The notes under the pieces: model-generated
Databases searched by the model: none
What the model was told of the DNA's origin: nothing
Seen by the model: the letters and a program-made list of their open reading frames with translations, nothing else
Shown here: piece by piece, positions 42,083 through 55,200 of the stretch
Numbering within the stretch: position 1 is the first letter of the stretch
Layout: each line of letters opens with the position of its first letter
Made by a program: the position numbers and the translations under genes
Source: Anisakis pegreffii
Taxonomy: Eukaryota; Nematoda; Chromadorea; Rhabditida; Anisakidae
Assembly: GCA_035041965.1 (NCBI GenBank)
Contig: JAPYMA010003015.1
Location: 62,001-126,000, forward strand
Direction: 5' to 3'
Length of the DNA: 64,000 bases

Positions 42083-43798
42083 ATCATCCGGTAACCATTC
42101 ACTCATCACTCAGTCAATATGGGAAATGATTTTCCAACAGCACTTTCTTTCAACATACCATGTATGTTTCGGCACATGATAGATACATCACCACGAATAC
42201 AAATTCCATGAACTGATTACATTTTTTCGAAGTAACAGAAATTATTCAGAAATTATTCTAAAATCGATCCCGGTTCAATAGAGCAACTTGTGATCAAAAT
42301 GATATCTTTGTTGTGATTAACACTGAAATTGGATTTATCGGCGCCACTTTGATTCTGATTAACTCTAATTGTAAGGTATTAATATTGTCTCGGTCGGAAC
42401 TTGTGTTCGTAAAGTTTTTCAATGTATATATCATTCTGTGTTACAGTCAGTTAACATTGAATTATTTGTATATAGTCTTATGCATACTTGCAGACGCTAG
42501 GTAGTCTTCTTCATTACTGTTTTAACTGTTTTCATATTAATTGTCATGATCGCTCTCGTATCGTTTATGTGGAGCGATGCAAAATGCGTATGTTTTATGG
42601 ATTGAGTGATGGTTTTGTTTGCGAATCTAATCTTCGGTTTTATTCAAATTGAATGATTTTTTTTGTTTTTTAAGAGATTACGTGTAAACATATAATATCG
42701 CCTTATTCGCTTTCTTGTTACTCATCATAAGCATACCATATGTGAAGCCTTTATCATCATCATCATTTAAAACCATACTTCAAATCACTCTTGTCAGTTC
42801 AGTTCTTCAAAAAATTGCTTGTGTAGTTTGAGTATGGGTTCTTCACGTCTCACTTTGAAACATTTCATTTTCTCAAAGAAATCAATTCATTCAGTAGGAA
42901 GCCTCATAAAGTTCTCAATAGATTGCATTCTCCTTATTTATTGTATGTGCGCAAATCGTATCGGCTGCATGCTCACTTATTGTGGAATAGGTGGTAAATC
43001 AAAATGCTTATCGTAAGCTTTCATTTATTTCTTCTGTCTCTCAGCTCTTCTCTTTTACTCATGCATAAAATCTCAGAAGTTTCATGTATTTGATCGTTTT
43101 CAAGGCAAAGACTCTCAGGATTTCAGATTGCGTTCGAATACCTTTCAGCACAGTTTTGTTTTGCTGATGCTTTTATTCAGTACGCAGAAAAATTTCCGTT
43201 GTTGGTTTGTTGTTTTCAGCGAATATTTTCGCGTTATTCTCAGTCTCTTCCCGCACCTTATGCTTTTAACTCTCTTCATTATCATCTCTTGCCATTGCTG
43301 ATCAATATTTAGAACAGCACTAAAATACTAGTTGCTGTGCAAAAACGCAGAAAAAAAAGCGAAATTCCGAATTTCTCACTCATAGTTACAAATAATTCTC
43401 ATGTATTATCTCATTGTCAACAAGGTTTCAAGTGATCCGTTTACCTCCATAAAGTTGACTCGATGTCCTAGCTTTTGATCACCTTCGAGGAAATTCTGCT
43501 GTGTTTGAACGACATTTAGAAATGTAATCAGTTTCTCATTCCAAAGTCATTTTCAATTGCCAACCCATATTAATCCATCGTTCTATCAGTGTTTATGCTT
43601 AAATTTTATCACTTCATCTTTGAGTTATGACCAGTTGACCTGTTCAAATATTCATCTATTGTTAATATAATGCATTCATAAATATATACCCTCACTATCT
43701 CATCACTTTGTCCTCACTGTAGCTATTACTTCATCATCCAAACACTATTAAATTTAACTTCACTCCTCATTATGAACCTTTAAAATTTCATCGATTCC

Positions 43799-43814
43799 AG
43801 CGTTTTAAAACGCT
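43799..43814. repeat. Perfect 16-bp palindrome
   Basis: AGCGTTTTAAAACGCT reads the same on both strands with no loop. It falls at the end of the first of two related segments described in the findings. A dimeric protein site is possible, but nothing else supports one. Confidence 0.7.
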
Positions 43815-43950
43815 TCACCCCTAAGAAATGAACGTTCTATCGGGCTGCTAGTTGCGCAAGTTCCATTGTTCTCTTGAAAAACGTCTTGGTGACTATTTTT
43901 GTCCATTTTTACACTTTTTGTCTGCAAGATGTCCTCAATTGTATGCAGGA

Positions 43951-44194
43951 GTTCCTTCATGAAGCCGATAGAGTACTACGAGCAAAAAATATTAACTTCA
44001 CTCCCCCTCACTATCAACCTTTGAAATTTGATCAAGTCGACCGTTTCAGTTTCATTATATACCTTAACTTGGGCAAGATTGCAATTCAGCTGTTCGATCG
44101 GTTTCATGCAATATTCATTTGTCATTCGTATTGCGGCATTGTATTTGTTTATGTTTGTAACTCTTCTGTTGTTTATTCTGAGAAATATGGATAA
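43951..44194 (+). other. Unassigned exon-like open frame, function unknown
   Basis: After TTGTATGCAG at 43941-43950, a plausible acceptor, an open frame runs 80 codons from EFLHEADRVLRAKNINF to a stop at 44192-44194. Its first 35 or so codons look protein-like (charged and amphipathic, EFLHEADRVLRAKN then NFTPPHYQPLKF); the rest is hydrophobic and probably not coding. A similar sentence, NFTPHYEPLKFHRF, can be read at about 43754-43795 in a separate frame ended by stops. I do not recognise the family, and no donor site clearly ends the good part. It could be an exon of an undetected gene, a pseudo-exon pair or chance. Confidence 0.25.
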
Positions 44195-46505
44195 CGAGCG
44201 TTTTGTTATTAGTGCTGCAGTTGAATACGAATTTTGTGTGTGTGTGTAAATTTGTGCATATTGCAGAAATTTTGCATTATCATTATTATGTATGTTATTA
44301 TTATTATTACTGTTGTTGTTGTTAATGTGTATGATATTTGTTCATTTGGTTACATTAAATTACAACAAACCAACAACACAAATTTCTTTTGTTACATAGC
44401 AACGAACAAACATGTTCATCAATATGGAATCACAAAGAAAATCGGTAAAGAACGAGTTCATTGCCTCACGATCAGCAAATTCTTCCGTATATCTCTGCAT
44501 GTTAACACAAGTTCCGCATGACAGCGATGGAACTGTTGTCGTAACCAGCATAAAACCCTGTCCATCCATGATTTTCCATGATCTCAAGTAGTCCAGAGTG
44601 AAGGCCTATGCGGAATCGTTCAGCTGAAGTCGTGTCCAATGAATCATTTATCAAATCGTCATTCCGTAATTCTGGCTAGACTTTCAACACCTTTACGGGT
44701 TCGTTTGATTGTTTCCAAAAGCACATTTCGACAGGTCAAACGTTTCTCGGTCATTACACCGTTTTGCCGTTTGACGAGATCATCAGTCACATCTTCTCAT
44801 TATCTACTTCCTTGAAAATGTCTATGAAGCGATCGCTGACATTGTGCGATAGCCGCATTCGATTAAGTGCATATGCTGCTTTTAGTGATGTTCAATAGCG
44901 CCTAACACCTACGAAACGATCTGACTTCCTTAATTAACTATGAATATTTTTATTATTTCATGGCTGGACGGAATTCGAAAGAAGTTCACATGAAGAAACA
45001 TTTCCGGATTCATGACGTTGAAACGATATGAGAAACTCAACAAGAATTGAAAAAACAGCTGAAGATTTCATGCTTTTTCTTTTCGTGAAGTGGAAGCGAT
45101 CAAATCGCCATCATGAATAGGAAAGAATATCATATTATACATAACATTCATACGTATGTATACATATGTAAACCGTCATGAGAAGTTCACATGATCGAAA
45201 ACGTTGTTTAAAATGGTTTTTTTTCGTTCGGTGGATGAATATTGGAAGTAGCAGCAAATGTGAATAAAATTTTCACGATAGAAAAAAACAACCGACGAAC
45301 ACGTTTCACATTTATTTGTTTGTGAATAATGCGACTGGTGGTGAACTGATGAAATTATTCCATGTGTGCTATTATACATTGTTTAGCTTACGAGGGAGCA
45401 TATCATTGAAGTGTTTATTTCGTTTCGTTGAATCAATTCAATCATTTATTTATTCGAGAAGCAGTACAGCAGCTCAGTGGTTTTTAGAATACGATTGTGA
45501 AATGTAAAGTGGACAGAGTTAAACTGAAGAACATGGCATGGCCCATGATAGGAAGTAATTCGATGCTATAATACGCACTATCTCACAGCAACATCCATTG
45601 ACTGTTCATGAACATCACATATCCAAACAGCACTAATTTCACGAGTGTCGTTCACGTTTGCGACGATACAGCGTTTGAGAACAATGAATTGGAATGATGC
45701 TTAGTGATATAAATTCCAGTCATCATAAATTTAGCAATCACATATTTTTATTTTCCACCGAAAGAGCCAGCAAGCAAAGACATTGCAACCAATATCATCG
45801 GAAATAACGGTACACTGATCCAAGCTCAGGTGTTCGATTGAACAGTCGATATGTAGACATCTTGAAGTTAATAACTCGAAAGAACATAAAGAAGCATTTA
45901 AATAAAGCAAAGCATTCAATGTTAATACTTGTCTTGGAAGAGAGGAAAAATACGGAACTCTTTCAAAAATAGAAATGCTATGAAGTGACAAATGAATACT
46001 TCGGATTTATAGAACATATCAAAAGAATCGCATAAAGAGACTCATTAGCGAGGCAAGAAGGATCGCATACGGGAAACTAATCCTGGCCACTCCTGAAATT
46101 GACTGATATCTTTGGAATATTTATAAGAACATTCACTTCAGTTTAGAATATTCATAAAGTATTTCTGAAGAATGCATACGATAGTTGATGTTGTGCACTA
46201 ATGATTATTTCAAAAAGTTTCTCTAGCAATAAACGAATCAATCTTCATTGCAATACCTTATCGGTTCTATGGGATACTTCAAATGTTCTCAAACCGCAAT
46301 CTCATCATAATGATAATTATTTGATGATCACTGATATAATCAAAGAAATGAGTGTTGATTCGATCAAATATCCTCTCACCAACAGCCTCCAGTTGAAATT
46401 TGCAGAGTTCCTCGCAAAATGCGGAAACCATTTAAGTTCCAGTAAATTTTAATGCTCAACTCGAACCTCCAGTGTTTACTCTCAAGTCCATCTAGTTCGA
46501 ACATA

Positions 46506-49500
46506 CTAACCGCTTTGGACAGGCAGAAGAATGGGATCTGGATTGAAGCCGTTTGGCATTGACGAATAGTTCGCCTTGGTAGTCTGCATTAAGTTGGTGA
46601 TCATTTGCAAGGATGGTCCTGCTCTATCAAGTGGAACAAAATGTCCGGCACCCTGAATCGATAAGTGATCATCGAGCAGAATTCAATAATTCATGTAAAA
46701 ATTCTGGATTAGTTGAAGTCTTCATGGAAAAAAGCGACATTTGAATTGTGCTAGATTAGTCATTATAAAGATGAAATATGCAGTACTGTTCCATCGAATC
46801 ATTAGTTAATTAACTGAAAACTCAATAATGCTTTGAGGTTTCATGTAAGTGTGGACAACTGAAGAAAGAAGTTGGATTTTCCACTGGTACGGGCTTTTTC
46901 GTAAAAATAATTTCTTCACTGCTTTCACGATGCTCGATCACAATGAATCTGAGAAATATGGAAAAGTGCGCTTCACCTTGACTGTTATGACATCCATTGT
47001 GAGTTTCTTGTGAGGATGTGTGTATTGCTGTTGATAACCAGCCACTTGACCACGGAACATCCATGGGGTTCTTTCATTGTACTGGAAGTAAATTGAAATA
47101 TTTTTTGAGCTTTACATAACATTAAATTTTCCAATATCTTACATCTTACACCTTCATCGCTGATTAATCGTCATTCGATAAAATTTCTGATGCTTACACT
47201 CATGTTAGTAATGTTGGCAACATCTCTGAAATGCCAAGCGTCTCCAAGGAAGTTGCACACTGTGTCCACATCACCGTTGTAAATAAGAATTCGGAAGTCC
47301 GGGATCTGAAAAGTTCATATCGATACTTAAAGGTGTGCTTTAATTTCCTCAGACAAGTCCTTTTTTTCTATCAGCAGTTGAAGAACATTTCCTAGTTCAC
47401 CAATTGCTTTCGATCCCATTTCACTCTCAGCTTTCTAATCACGCTTAAATGAGATTTTTAATGTAGATGGAGTGGCTCAATAAACACTTCGCTTGACTCA
47501 GTCTGTCGCATACGAACGCTGAAATTTTTCTTGGTATTGATTGGGTGACAAGCGAATGGTCGTATTTTTGGAACAGGTAAAATGTGGGCTGATGGTAACG
47601 TTACCAAGCGATCATCTCATGCCTCACATTGTTCTCACAAAAAACTTTCACTTCCAATCAATTTCAGTCAGTGTTTTCAGCTATATTCATTTCTGCCAGC
47701 AACATGGCCAACAAAATCTGACAAGTGCATCACAACTTACTTTAACTTCATCGATAATATTCTTGAAAACTTGTGCCGTATCATTATAGGTGACCGGATA
47801 TGCGTAGAAGAGAGGATCGCTGCAAAGCAAAGCAAGACATTTTGATCAGAAATTCACAATTGTTGTTTTTGATTGAATCGAAAAAGACTGAACGTGAATT
47901 TGACTTCGAGGGAAGTTCTGATGAACACAGTCAAAATCTTCCAAACGACTCGGAGAACTCAATTTTCATTTAATTGTAGGTGTCAAGTAAACATGCAGCA
48001 AGTCCCATACTTGCAATAGCTCCACTTCATACCCTTGTCGATCCAAGCCTTGTCGATGTGGAATGCCTCCAGTACCTCAGGTAAGTTCACATAAACGAGC
48101 GTGGCACTATCATCGAAACAAGGGAAATTGTCCTGGTTATCTGTTGAATCGTAGTTCAAACTTGCCTGAAAAGCATCCCTTCGATCATTGGAAAAATTAG
48201 ACATCAACATCTGAAGGTGTCTCTTGTGTACGGGATGTCGACCCATTTGACGTATCTTCACTCTCATTTTCAACTACTCTCACAAAAAAGCCGCCAGACT
48301 CGCGTGTCAATTCCAGTACAGTCTACCTTGATGCTATTTTGCTATTCAACGCTCAAAATAATAATTGATACTTCGCTATTCCAAAATTCCAAAGATTTTC
48401 ACAAATCACTGATTATAGATCCAACGAAAGAACACTCATCAAAAGATGCACTTCATCTTTCATGCCATATAGCATCAAGAATGTTTGAAGTTGATATGTT
48501 TGAGGTTTTCTGGAAGATTTTTAATTGTATCTTACTGCAGATTCGATTGTTTTCGAATAGAGACGCCACGCTTTACTGCTCTTCTCAGTTCGATAGCAGT
48601 CCTGATAAAAATTGTACTGGTCTTGACTGAAAACCAATACGTTTCAATGGGTGTCGATCAGTGATTACGCTGGTAATCTGCCTTGCTGCTGATAACGCTA
48701 AGTGATTAGCAGTTTGATAGAGCCCAAACATTGTAAATAACTAATCAAACTTCAATCCAAATCATAAACCATATTGCTAATTTGAAGAGAACCACATTTA
48801 ATCTGTGAAAAAAGATTACATTCTTCAACCATACGATTTTTTGTGATCTCACTGAACAATGCATGAAAAATTAATGATCAATGTTCTGAGAGCAACAATC
48901 AAACCAGCAACTAATTCGATGCCTTGTTCATGCTAGCACCTACTAACAATAAGCCTTCACATAAAGCAGTTTATATCTTCGAATTCGACCCTTCAAATTA
49001 CTTCAAATTCGTCTAAATAAAAGTTGGAAAATGTATTACCTGGGCTCCATATTGATGAATTTGCTGAACTGAAACATACAAGCATTCACTATTCATTCAG
49101 CAATAAAATATCAGAAAGTATCTGAATTGAACCAGGCAGCTCATCAATAGCTGCATTGCATCTACTCAAACAGTTTTGATTCCGCCACCGAAATGACAGC
49201 AACTCTTAATGCTTTGTGTGAAGCCGTGGCATGCTTCAGTGTTGAATTGCTAACAGAGACTTTGTAAAATCTTGCACGCCTAACTGCTAAATCAGATGCT
49301 GAACACAGTCAAGCATCCATCATTTCATTACGGATTTTTGCTAACGATCTACCGTAAATCAGATTCAGTCGAATGTTGGTTCTCATCACTGAATTTCGGG
49401 GTCTGAATTGTTTCAACTCGTACCAAACCAACCAACTCACCGATTTCCCACATTTGTTGTCTTTCGGATTCAAATTTGTGCTATTGAAGTTAATGCTAGC

Positions 49501-52105
49501 GAAAAAGTCGCATTTGTCTACATCAATCGATTTACTACAGCAAGATTCTTTAATATTTTCCCAATCGCTGAAATTGAATTGAAATCGATACATAATTCTG
49601 TTGATAGTGTCCATGTGTAGCTCCAAAACGCAATTTATGAAAACTTAAAACTGAGATTCTCTGAAAGCAAACATTAAAACCGTACTATAGTCCAATACGT
49701 CCATGATAGTGATGGAAAAGAATCAACGAGTTCGCTAGTTTCTGCACATTACAGTAACCATTACCAATCATCATACCCTAAAAATTGCAGAGGTAATGAT
49801 CATCAGTCGCATTCCAGCCATACGAAAGTTGTCAGTGATCGAGATGAACAAAAATGGCTGATAAGTATAAACTGACTAGGAAACCCCCGCTTTTCGGAAC
49901 GAGACCTATATCATACTGTAGTGCTCGTGGAGCTAATCACGGATATCCAAGAAATTTTTGCAATGGACAAGGGGGACGCGAGTTATGGCGCAAAAAAGAT
50001 TTTCAGTGGATTGAAGTGGGTTTCTAAATTTCCATCGGGCATCGGCGGCTTGGCCTGGCGGGTAGTGCGCCAGCATCAAGTGAGATAAAATCATTCTAAT
50101 GAAATGAACTTCCTCTCAGCAAATATTCACATTTCTTATTAATAAGTGCACGAAAATATGCCTTTGCGCTGTCTCGTATATAACTGATCTCAAACACTCA
50201 GTCAAAAGTGTATCTTGTCAACATGCTACCACTATGATCATGCCCTGTGGTGATTAACATTAACCTGGAATTTGGTATTCGGGAACGTCTTGTCGTTAAT
50301 GCCACGCACGATGAGCCTTGCAAGTGTTGGAATGTATATGCCTGCATATGATTCGCCAGATATGAAAAATGTTCGCGTTTTGTATTGAGGTTGTACGCGA
50401 CTGAAGAAATCGCTCAAAGCGTGTAAGTTTATATCTGAAATCAATATCGCTCGCTGATAATCGACTTTATGCAGTCACGAATATTCACTGACAACTGTTA
50501 CTTGCTATCATAGAAAAATTTACGGATCCACTCGAGGATATGAACAATAATTTTAACAATTCCCACTGTAAGTCAATATGAATGGATTCTGTATGCCATG
50601 AATGACAAAATCAGGTCATATTGTCCACATTTCCAATTAACCGCTTTTCAGAGTTTGATTCATGATAACTGGTCAGCGCATGGACAGGATTTTTTCCAGG
50701 GGGATCTAAAATGGTCTGATCCCAAAAATCTGTGGAATTCTGGGGTCAAATTTTCTGATTTATTTTTCCCTATTCTTCGGCCGTTAGTTCCTCTTCCTTC
50801 TTCTTTCTCCCACTTCCTTCTACTTTCTGTCTTCTATCCCTTTTCGTTCTCCCTTTCTTTTAACCCTCCACGGGGCGAAGGAAGAGTTGGGGAGGGGGAG
50901 GGGGAAGGGAAGGGCGCTGACCGAAGGATTTCAATTCACGATGTATCTCTTTGAAGCAATCCACTCCAACAAATTTCTACTGTTTTCTGACGCAGTTACA
51001 GTTGTGCATTATGCTCCCATGCAAATAATACCACTAATGAGAGGTTTTGCTGAAATTTCATGACGATAGAAAGGATGAACGCACCCGCCGTGAGATCGTC
51101 GCCAACAGTGTAGTTCTTCGGATCTTCGGTGTTGTACGAAAACCCCGTACCGACAGGCGATTCAATGAACAGAACGTTTGCATGCTGAAACGTGATCAAT
51201 CAGCGACTTAACATCGCTTTTGATGGCATATAACTGATCCACATCAATTACTCCAGCATATGCCCGCATTCGGAATGCATTCAAATCAATACGTTCATTC
51301 GAAAACATCGAAACAACCGTGTAAGTTGCATGAATTTGTTAATTAGACTTTTAAATTTCTTCAACTGATATCATCGTTGTAACCTTATGAAGATCACCGA
51401 AAAGGTCATCGAACTACAAACCGAGAGGTCGAATTAACATCTAATTAAATTTTTAGCGTTTTCAGATAGAATAGTGTTTCGTCAAGATCATAAATAAGCC
51501 AGTTAGTGAGTAGTACTCTGTTCCATGCGTACGCATGTTGGAAGAGCGATTTTCCATCACGATTCACGTAAAATGGTCCAAGTTCTTCAAGCGCTCCAGC
51601 TACCGAGCTGCATCCAGGACCACCACTAAGCCATAGCAGCAGTGGAGCATCCTCTGGGTGTTCGTAAGCCTCCACCAACCTGAAGTAGAGCTGCACAAGT
51701 GATCAGCACCACCATTTCAAGTCGAATTTTCACAGTGAGCTGAATTATTCGGCAAATTTCATTCACAACACTGATTATCTCCTTTGCTAGTAAACAGCGA
51801 TGAGTTCGATGTGAATGTGATCAATATTGGATGAGATCGATTGAAGTGGAAGCTAACCAATTTACTATGAAACACAAAACGAACCAATAAAACATTTTGA
51901 ATGTTCCTTTTTTGTTTCCTTTCAAATAACCACTGTACATTTTGTACGGATATTCGAAATCAGCATACGGCATCTCAGCCATGCGGTCATCCTCCTCGAC
52001 CGCATCCGTCAGATGATTGGTACAGCAAACAAGAAACGTTGCTAGCACAAACAGCAACACCGAAGCCAGTGAATTATTGGTTAGAGAAGAACAACGTTGC
52101 AACAT
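46506..52105 (-). CDS. Serine carboxypeptidase, peptidase family S10, thirteen exons, 543 residues
   Basis: Secreted or lysosomal enzyme that removes C-terminal residues from peptides (cathepsin A/carboxypeptidase Y family). Exons in transcription order: 52105-51885, 51679-51517, 51184-51085, 50434-50265, 49777-49686, 49567-49441, 49068-49040, 48626-48536, 48210-48011, 47819-47741, 47305-47198, 47081-46977, 46652-46506; phases agree and TAG ends the frame. Residues 1-30 form a signal peptide with a hydrophobic core ([16 protein letters not shown]). Motifs: [10 protein letters not shown] at 90-99, [11 protein letters not shown] in exon 3, nucleophile Ser190 in GESYAG, acidic residue in NGDVDTVCN (434-442, probably D438), His499 in GAGHFVP. 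The usual WLNGGPG Asn is Ser92, a residue that helps hold the substrate C-terminus in studied members. Length is slightly above the 450-500 typical of the family. Exon 7 has only 29 bases and is the least certain. Confidence 0.9.
50771..50914. repeat. Pyrimidine tract followed by G-rich purine tract, G-quadruplex candidate
   Basis: In the intron between exons 3 and 4 of the carboxypeptidase, about 80 bases of C/T (50771-50865) are followed by a purine block with five G-runs of three or more at 50889-50914 (GGGG, GGGGG, GGGGG, GGG, GGG, spaced by one or two A). The G-runs lie on the plus strand, which is the template strand for this gene. Confidence 0.7.
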
Positions 52106-52185
52106 TTTCCTTCAAATTTCATTCAGTCATTCACCATGAACCAACCCCACATATCGGACGGTTGCGGTGTTCGTTTGCGCACAAC

Positions 52186-52231
52186 ACCCCAAATTTGAGT
52201 GCTGAATCACCCCAAATTTGAGTGCTGAATC
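52186..52231. repeat. Perfect 23-bp tandem duplication upstream of the carboxypeptidase
   Basis: A 23-base unit (ACCCCAAATTTGAGTGCTGA plus ATC) occurs twice with no change, 52186-52208 and 52209-52231. It lies 81 bases upstream of the start codon of the minus-strand carboxypeptidase, in its likely 5' UTR or promoter. The exact identity suggests a recent duplication. Confidence 0.9.
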
Positions 52232-55200
52232 GCCATTCAACGTGATCACTTAGATGGATGATGGATCCATACAAATGAAATTGTTGAAGAGACGAATCAT
52301 GATTTCAGATGTTCGAATGGCGATGTGAATTGCTACATAAAAATTCTAACAGCCAACATTCACTGAGAACACTAACAGAACATTGTGCCCTCGAGCGGTT
52401 GCTTGAACAGAGACTGAAACGTATGGTACAAACGCATTAAGGAAGCGCTATTGCTTAGGGTTTGATGAGTTTTTCAAGATTAGACGCAAAAAATTTTTGC
52501 CCGAAACTTCTATCGTCTCGACAACATGAAACCATGATCAAACACCAATGAACGTGAAATTCTGAAGGAATTTTTGATTGTCAACTATTCAACGCTTACA
52601 AAAGCGCAATATGGGAACGAATAGGGCAAAACACTTGAGTCGGCAGAGGATCGCATTGAGCAACGATCAAATGAATGCTAAATTTAAAAATTAGCTTATT
52701 TGAGCAACGCTCTGATAACCCTAAAATGAACTCTGTCTCTTATCAGCTATCAATATCATTCATATTAGTCGACTGTCACAAATTCTCATCACTCTTCACT
52801 TAATTTTGCAACCGTTCAGTAATCCTCACTACCTGACAATTGCAAAATCTTCTGATAGGGATTTTTTTGGGGTATACGATTGAGCAGCTCGTAAGAATGT
52901 AAATTTTCAAAAGAAAAAAACACTTGTTCCATCCAATCATCGGTCGAGTTCAGAAACCGATGATCGAATATGTTGTTAACTGCTGCCAACAGCACGATGA
53001 AATCTGCACTAATATGATCAGTTTACTGTCATACTCAACAGATTGGCTACAAATTTTTTTGGGATCGATGTTTATTGCACTGAAATCAATAGTACATCGC
53101 TTACATGCAACTTCACATGCAATCGCTGTAAAATTCATGCAGCTCTCGACGATTCTCTACGCTAATTGGTGAAAAAAAGTTTTGAAAACCAACACATCCG
53201 GTGTGATCGGGTGTAATTAGGTGGGATTTGCGATGAGCTCATCTCTCATGTCAGGTGCGCATTTCTGCGTTTCGTTTGAGTATTCAAGCAATTGGGCACC
53301 CATGTATACACGTCTGTTGCGCAATCGTCAATTATGAAAGTGTGAAACGATTCGATGGTAAGTCTCTGTGAACGGGAACACAGTGACGAGAAAATGTTTC
53401 ATTTCAGATGCCTTTTTTTGATGTAGGTAATTGGTATACGTATTGGACTATTTGTTACTGACTTCAACAATCCTTTTGAAAACACTGAGGGAAAACAACG
53501 TTGAAGAATGCTATTCTACAATTACATCTCACGGACATGAACACATTTTCAAATCATAAATTGAATAATTGATAAAATTTAATATCAGTTGATTTTTGAT
53601 CTACTTAATTCATCTGATATCATTTGATCTACTTAATTCATCTGAAGCTAGAATATGCGTCTTTCATTCATTGAGTCTAACACGTCCGCTGCCTCAATAT
53701 TTGGTTCTGCTTATCGATAGCGACCAGTGAACCCCGGTGTGAACAAACCAAAAGTATGTACTGATCGACTGATAAGGAACCAAATACTCGATAGTCCCAT
53801 TATTAATCATAAATCCGAACGCCGTGAGTTTTACATCCGACCTTTATTCGTTATGGTTGTTTGTCAAAAGAAAATGATGATGGAAAGAAAAAATTTACGA
53901 TTGAATGAATAAAAATGCTCGATCAAATGGCACGAATGGACTATTAATTGACATAATCTAATGATGAGCATCAACTTCGAAACATTCATCGAACCAGTTC
54001 GGCTAAAAGAGATGAATAAGGAACAACAGTCTCCATACTAGAAACTTTACAGTACAGAATTCTTGTCCAATGCTTACAGGTATTGTAAAACGTTATTGTA
54101 TTTGCTTGTTTAATAGTTTAGCTGTTTCACATGACACGTCATGCCTGTTCGCGATGACATTGTTTGCGTTCACATCCCAAATTCTCAATGCGTTTTTCAT
54201 ACTTCCAAACATCCATCATCCACCTGTATGGATAATGCACTCTGCTTGGCAATTCATATCTCTTAAAACCAGTCTATTTTCATGGAACGCATCGCGACCA
54301 GAGCGAAACTCTTTGCGCACAGCTTCTCCTCGGGAAACTTCGTAAATTTGGAATAGCGAGAAAAGATTCCAAATTTAATAGTTTGATAGGAAACGAATCC
54401 ATTTCCACAATAAGCGATCGGAAACTCTGTGCTAGACGGCAAATCAGTTGTCCGCTTACACAATCACACCAAAAATCCTCAATGCGCATACCATGAACTG
54501 TTCACGTGGGATATTTTCAAAGACTTTTGTATTTTAAATTTAACAATTTCGAATGTTTCGTTGTCCGGTTTGTCCGTTTTTTCTTTCATAAACCCGAGTT
54601 AGTGTCCACGTGCGACAACAGTGGATGTTTCAAGAGAAATTGTCATTGTTATCAGAAGACATTGAGAAGCAATTATAGCAGAACAGGTGAACACTGAGAA
54701 TTTGTATTGCAGGCGATACAAATTCTTATCGTCAGTGTACTGCTACGAATGCCTTGGACGATCTCATCAGCAACGAAACAGTTTTAATCGCACATTCAGA
54801 ACTTCTTATTTACTTACGATATGAAAAAAAGTTTATTTGGGTTCCTCGATGAATCGATTTTCGTCGTGATGGCGAATGGGAAGCGAAAAATTTTAGCGAT
54901 TGAAATTCTCAGCTCTTATTTTATTCATGTTGAACTCATCTTTAATGTTGGACTCCTTTGTGGACGGAATCCCTTTTCGCTGAATTTTTCAGTGAGTTGG
55001 TGCTGTTTCGATTAGTGACCATCAATGAGCATAATTCCTGTTGAATTCTTCCAGTAAAATAAGCGTATTTGCATGCAGCCGATTAGCAAAATCAGTTGAT
55101 GAAAATTCATTCTGTTCATGCTTGTGGAGAGTAATCTTGTGGAGTAAAAAATTCATGTTTGTGGAGCAATTTCTATGATAAAACGAATTCCACAGTGAAA

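Larger units (their letters stand above)
42083..46505. other. Intergenic region between two convergent genes
   Basis: Between the 3' ends of the BAHD1-like gene (+) and the carboxypeptidase (-). It holds ATT/GTT-rich simple sequence at 44277-44322, a 16-bp palindrome at 43799-43814, and one exon-like segment at 43938-44194 described separately. Nothing else is recognisable. Confidence 0.55.

Noticed and set aside
46201..46452. 83-codon plus-strand open frame near the 3' end of the carboxypeptidase
   Set aside because: No homology, lies in the probable 3' region of a minus-strand gene, and has no splice context.
54070..54489. Three overlapping open frames on both strands
   Set aside because: Overlap of several frames of 66-91 codons suggests local stop-poor composition; none has a recognisable motif or splice support.
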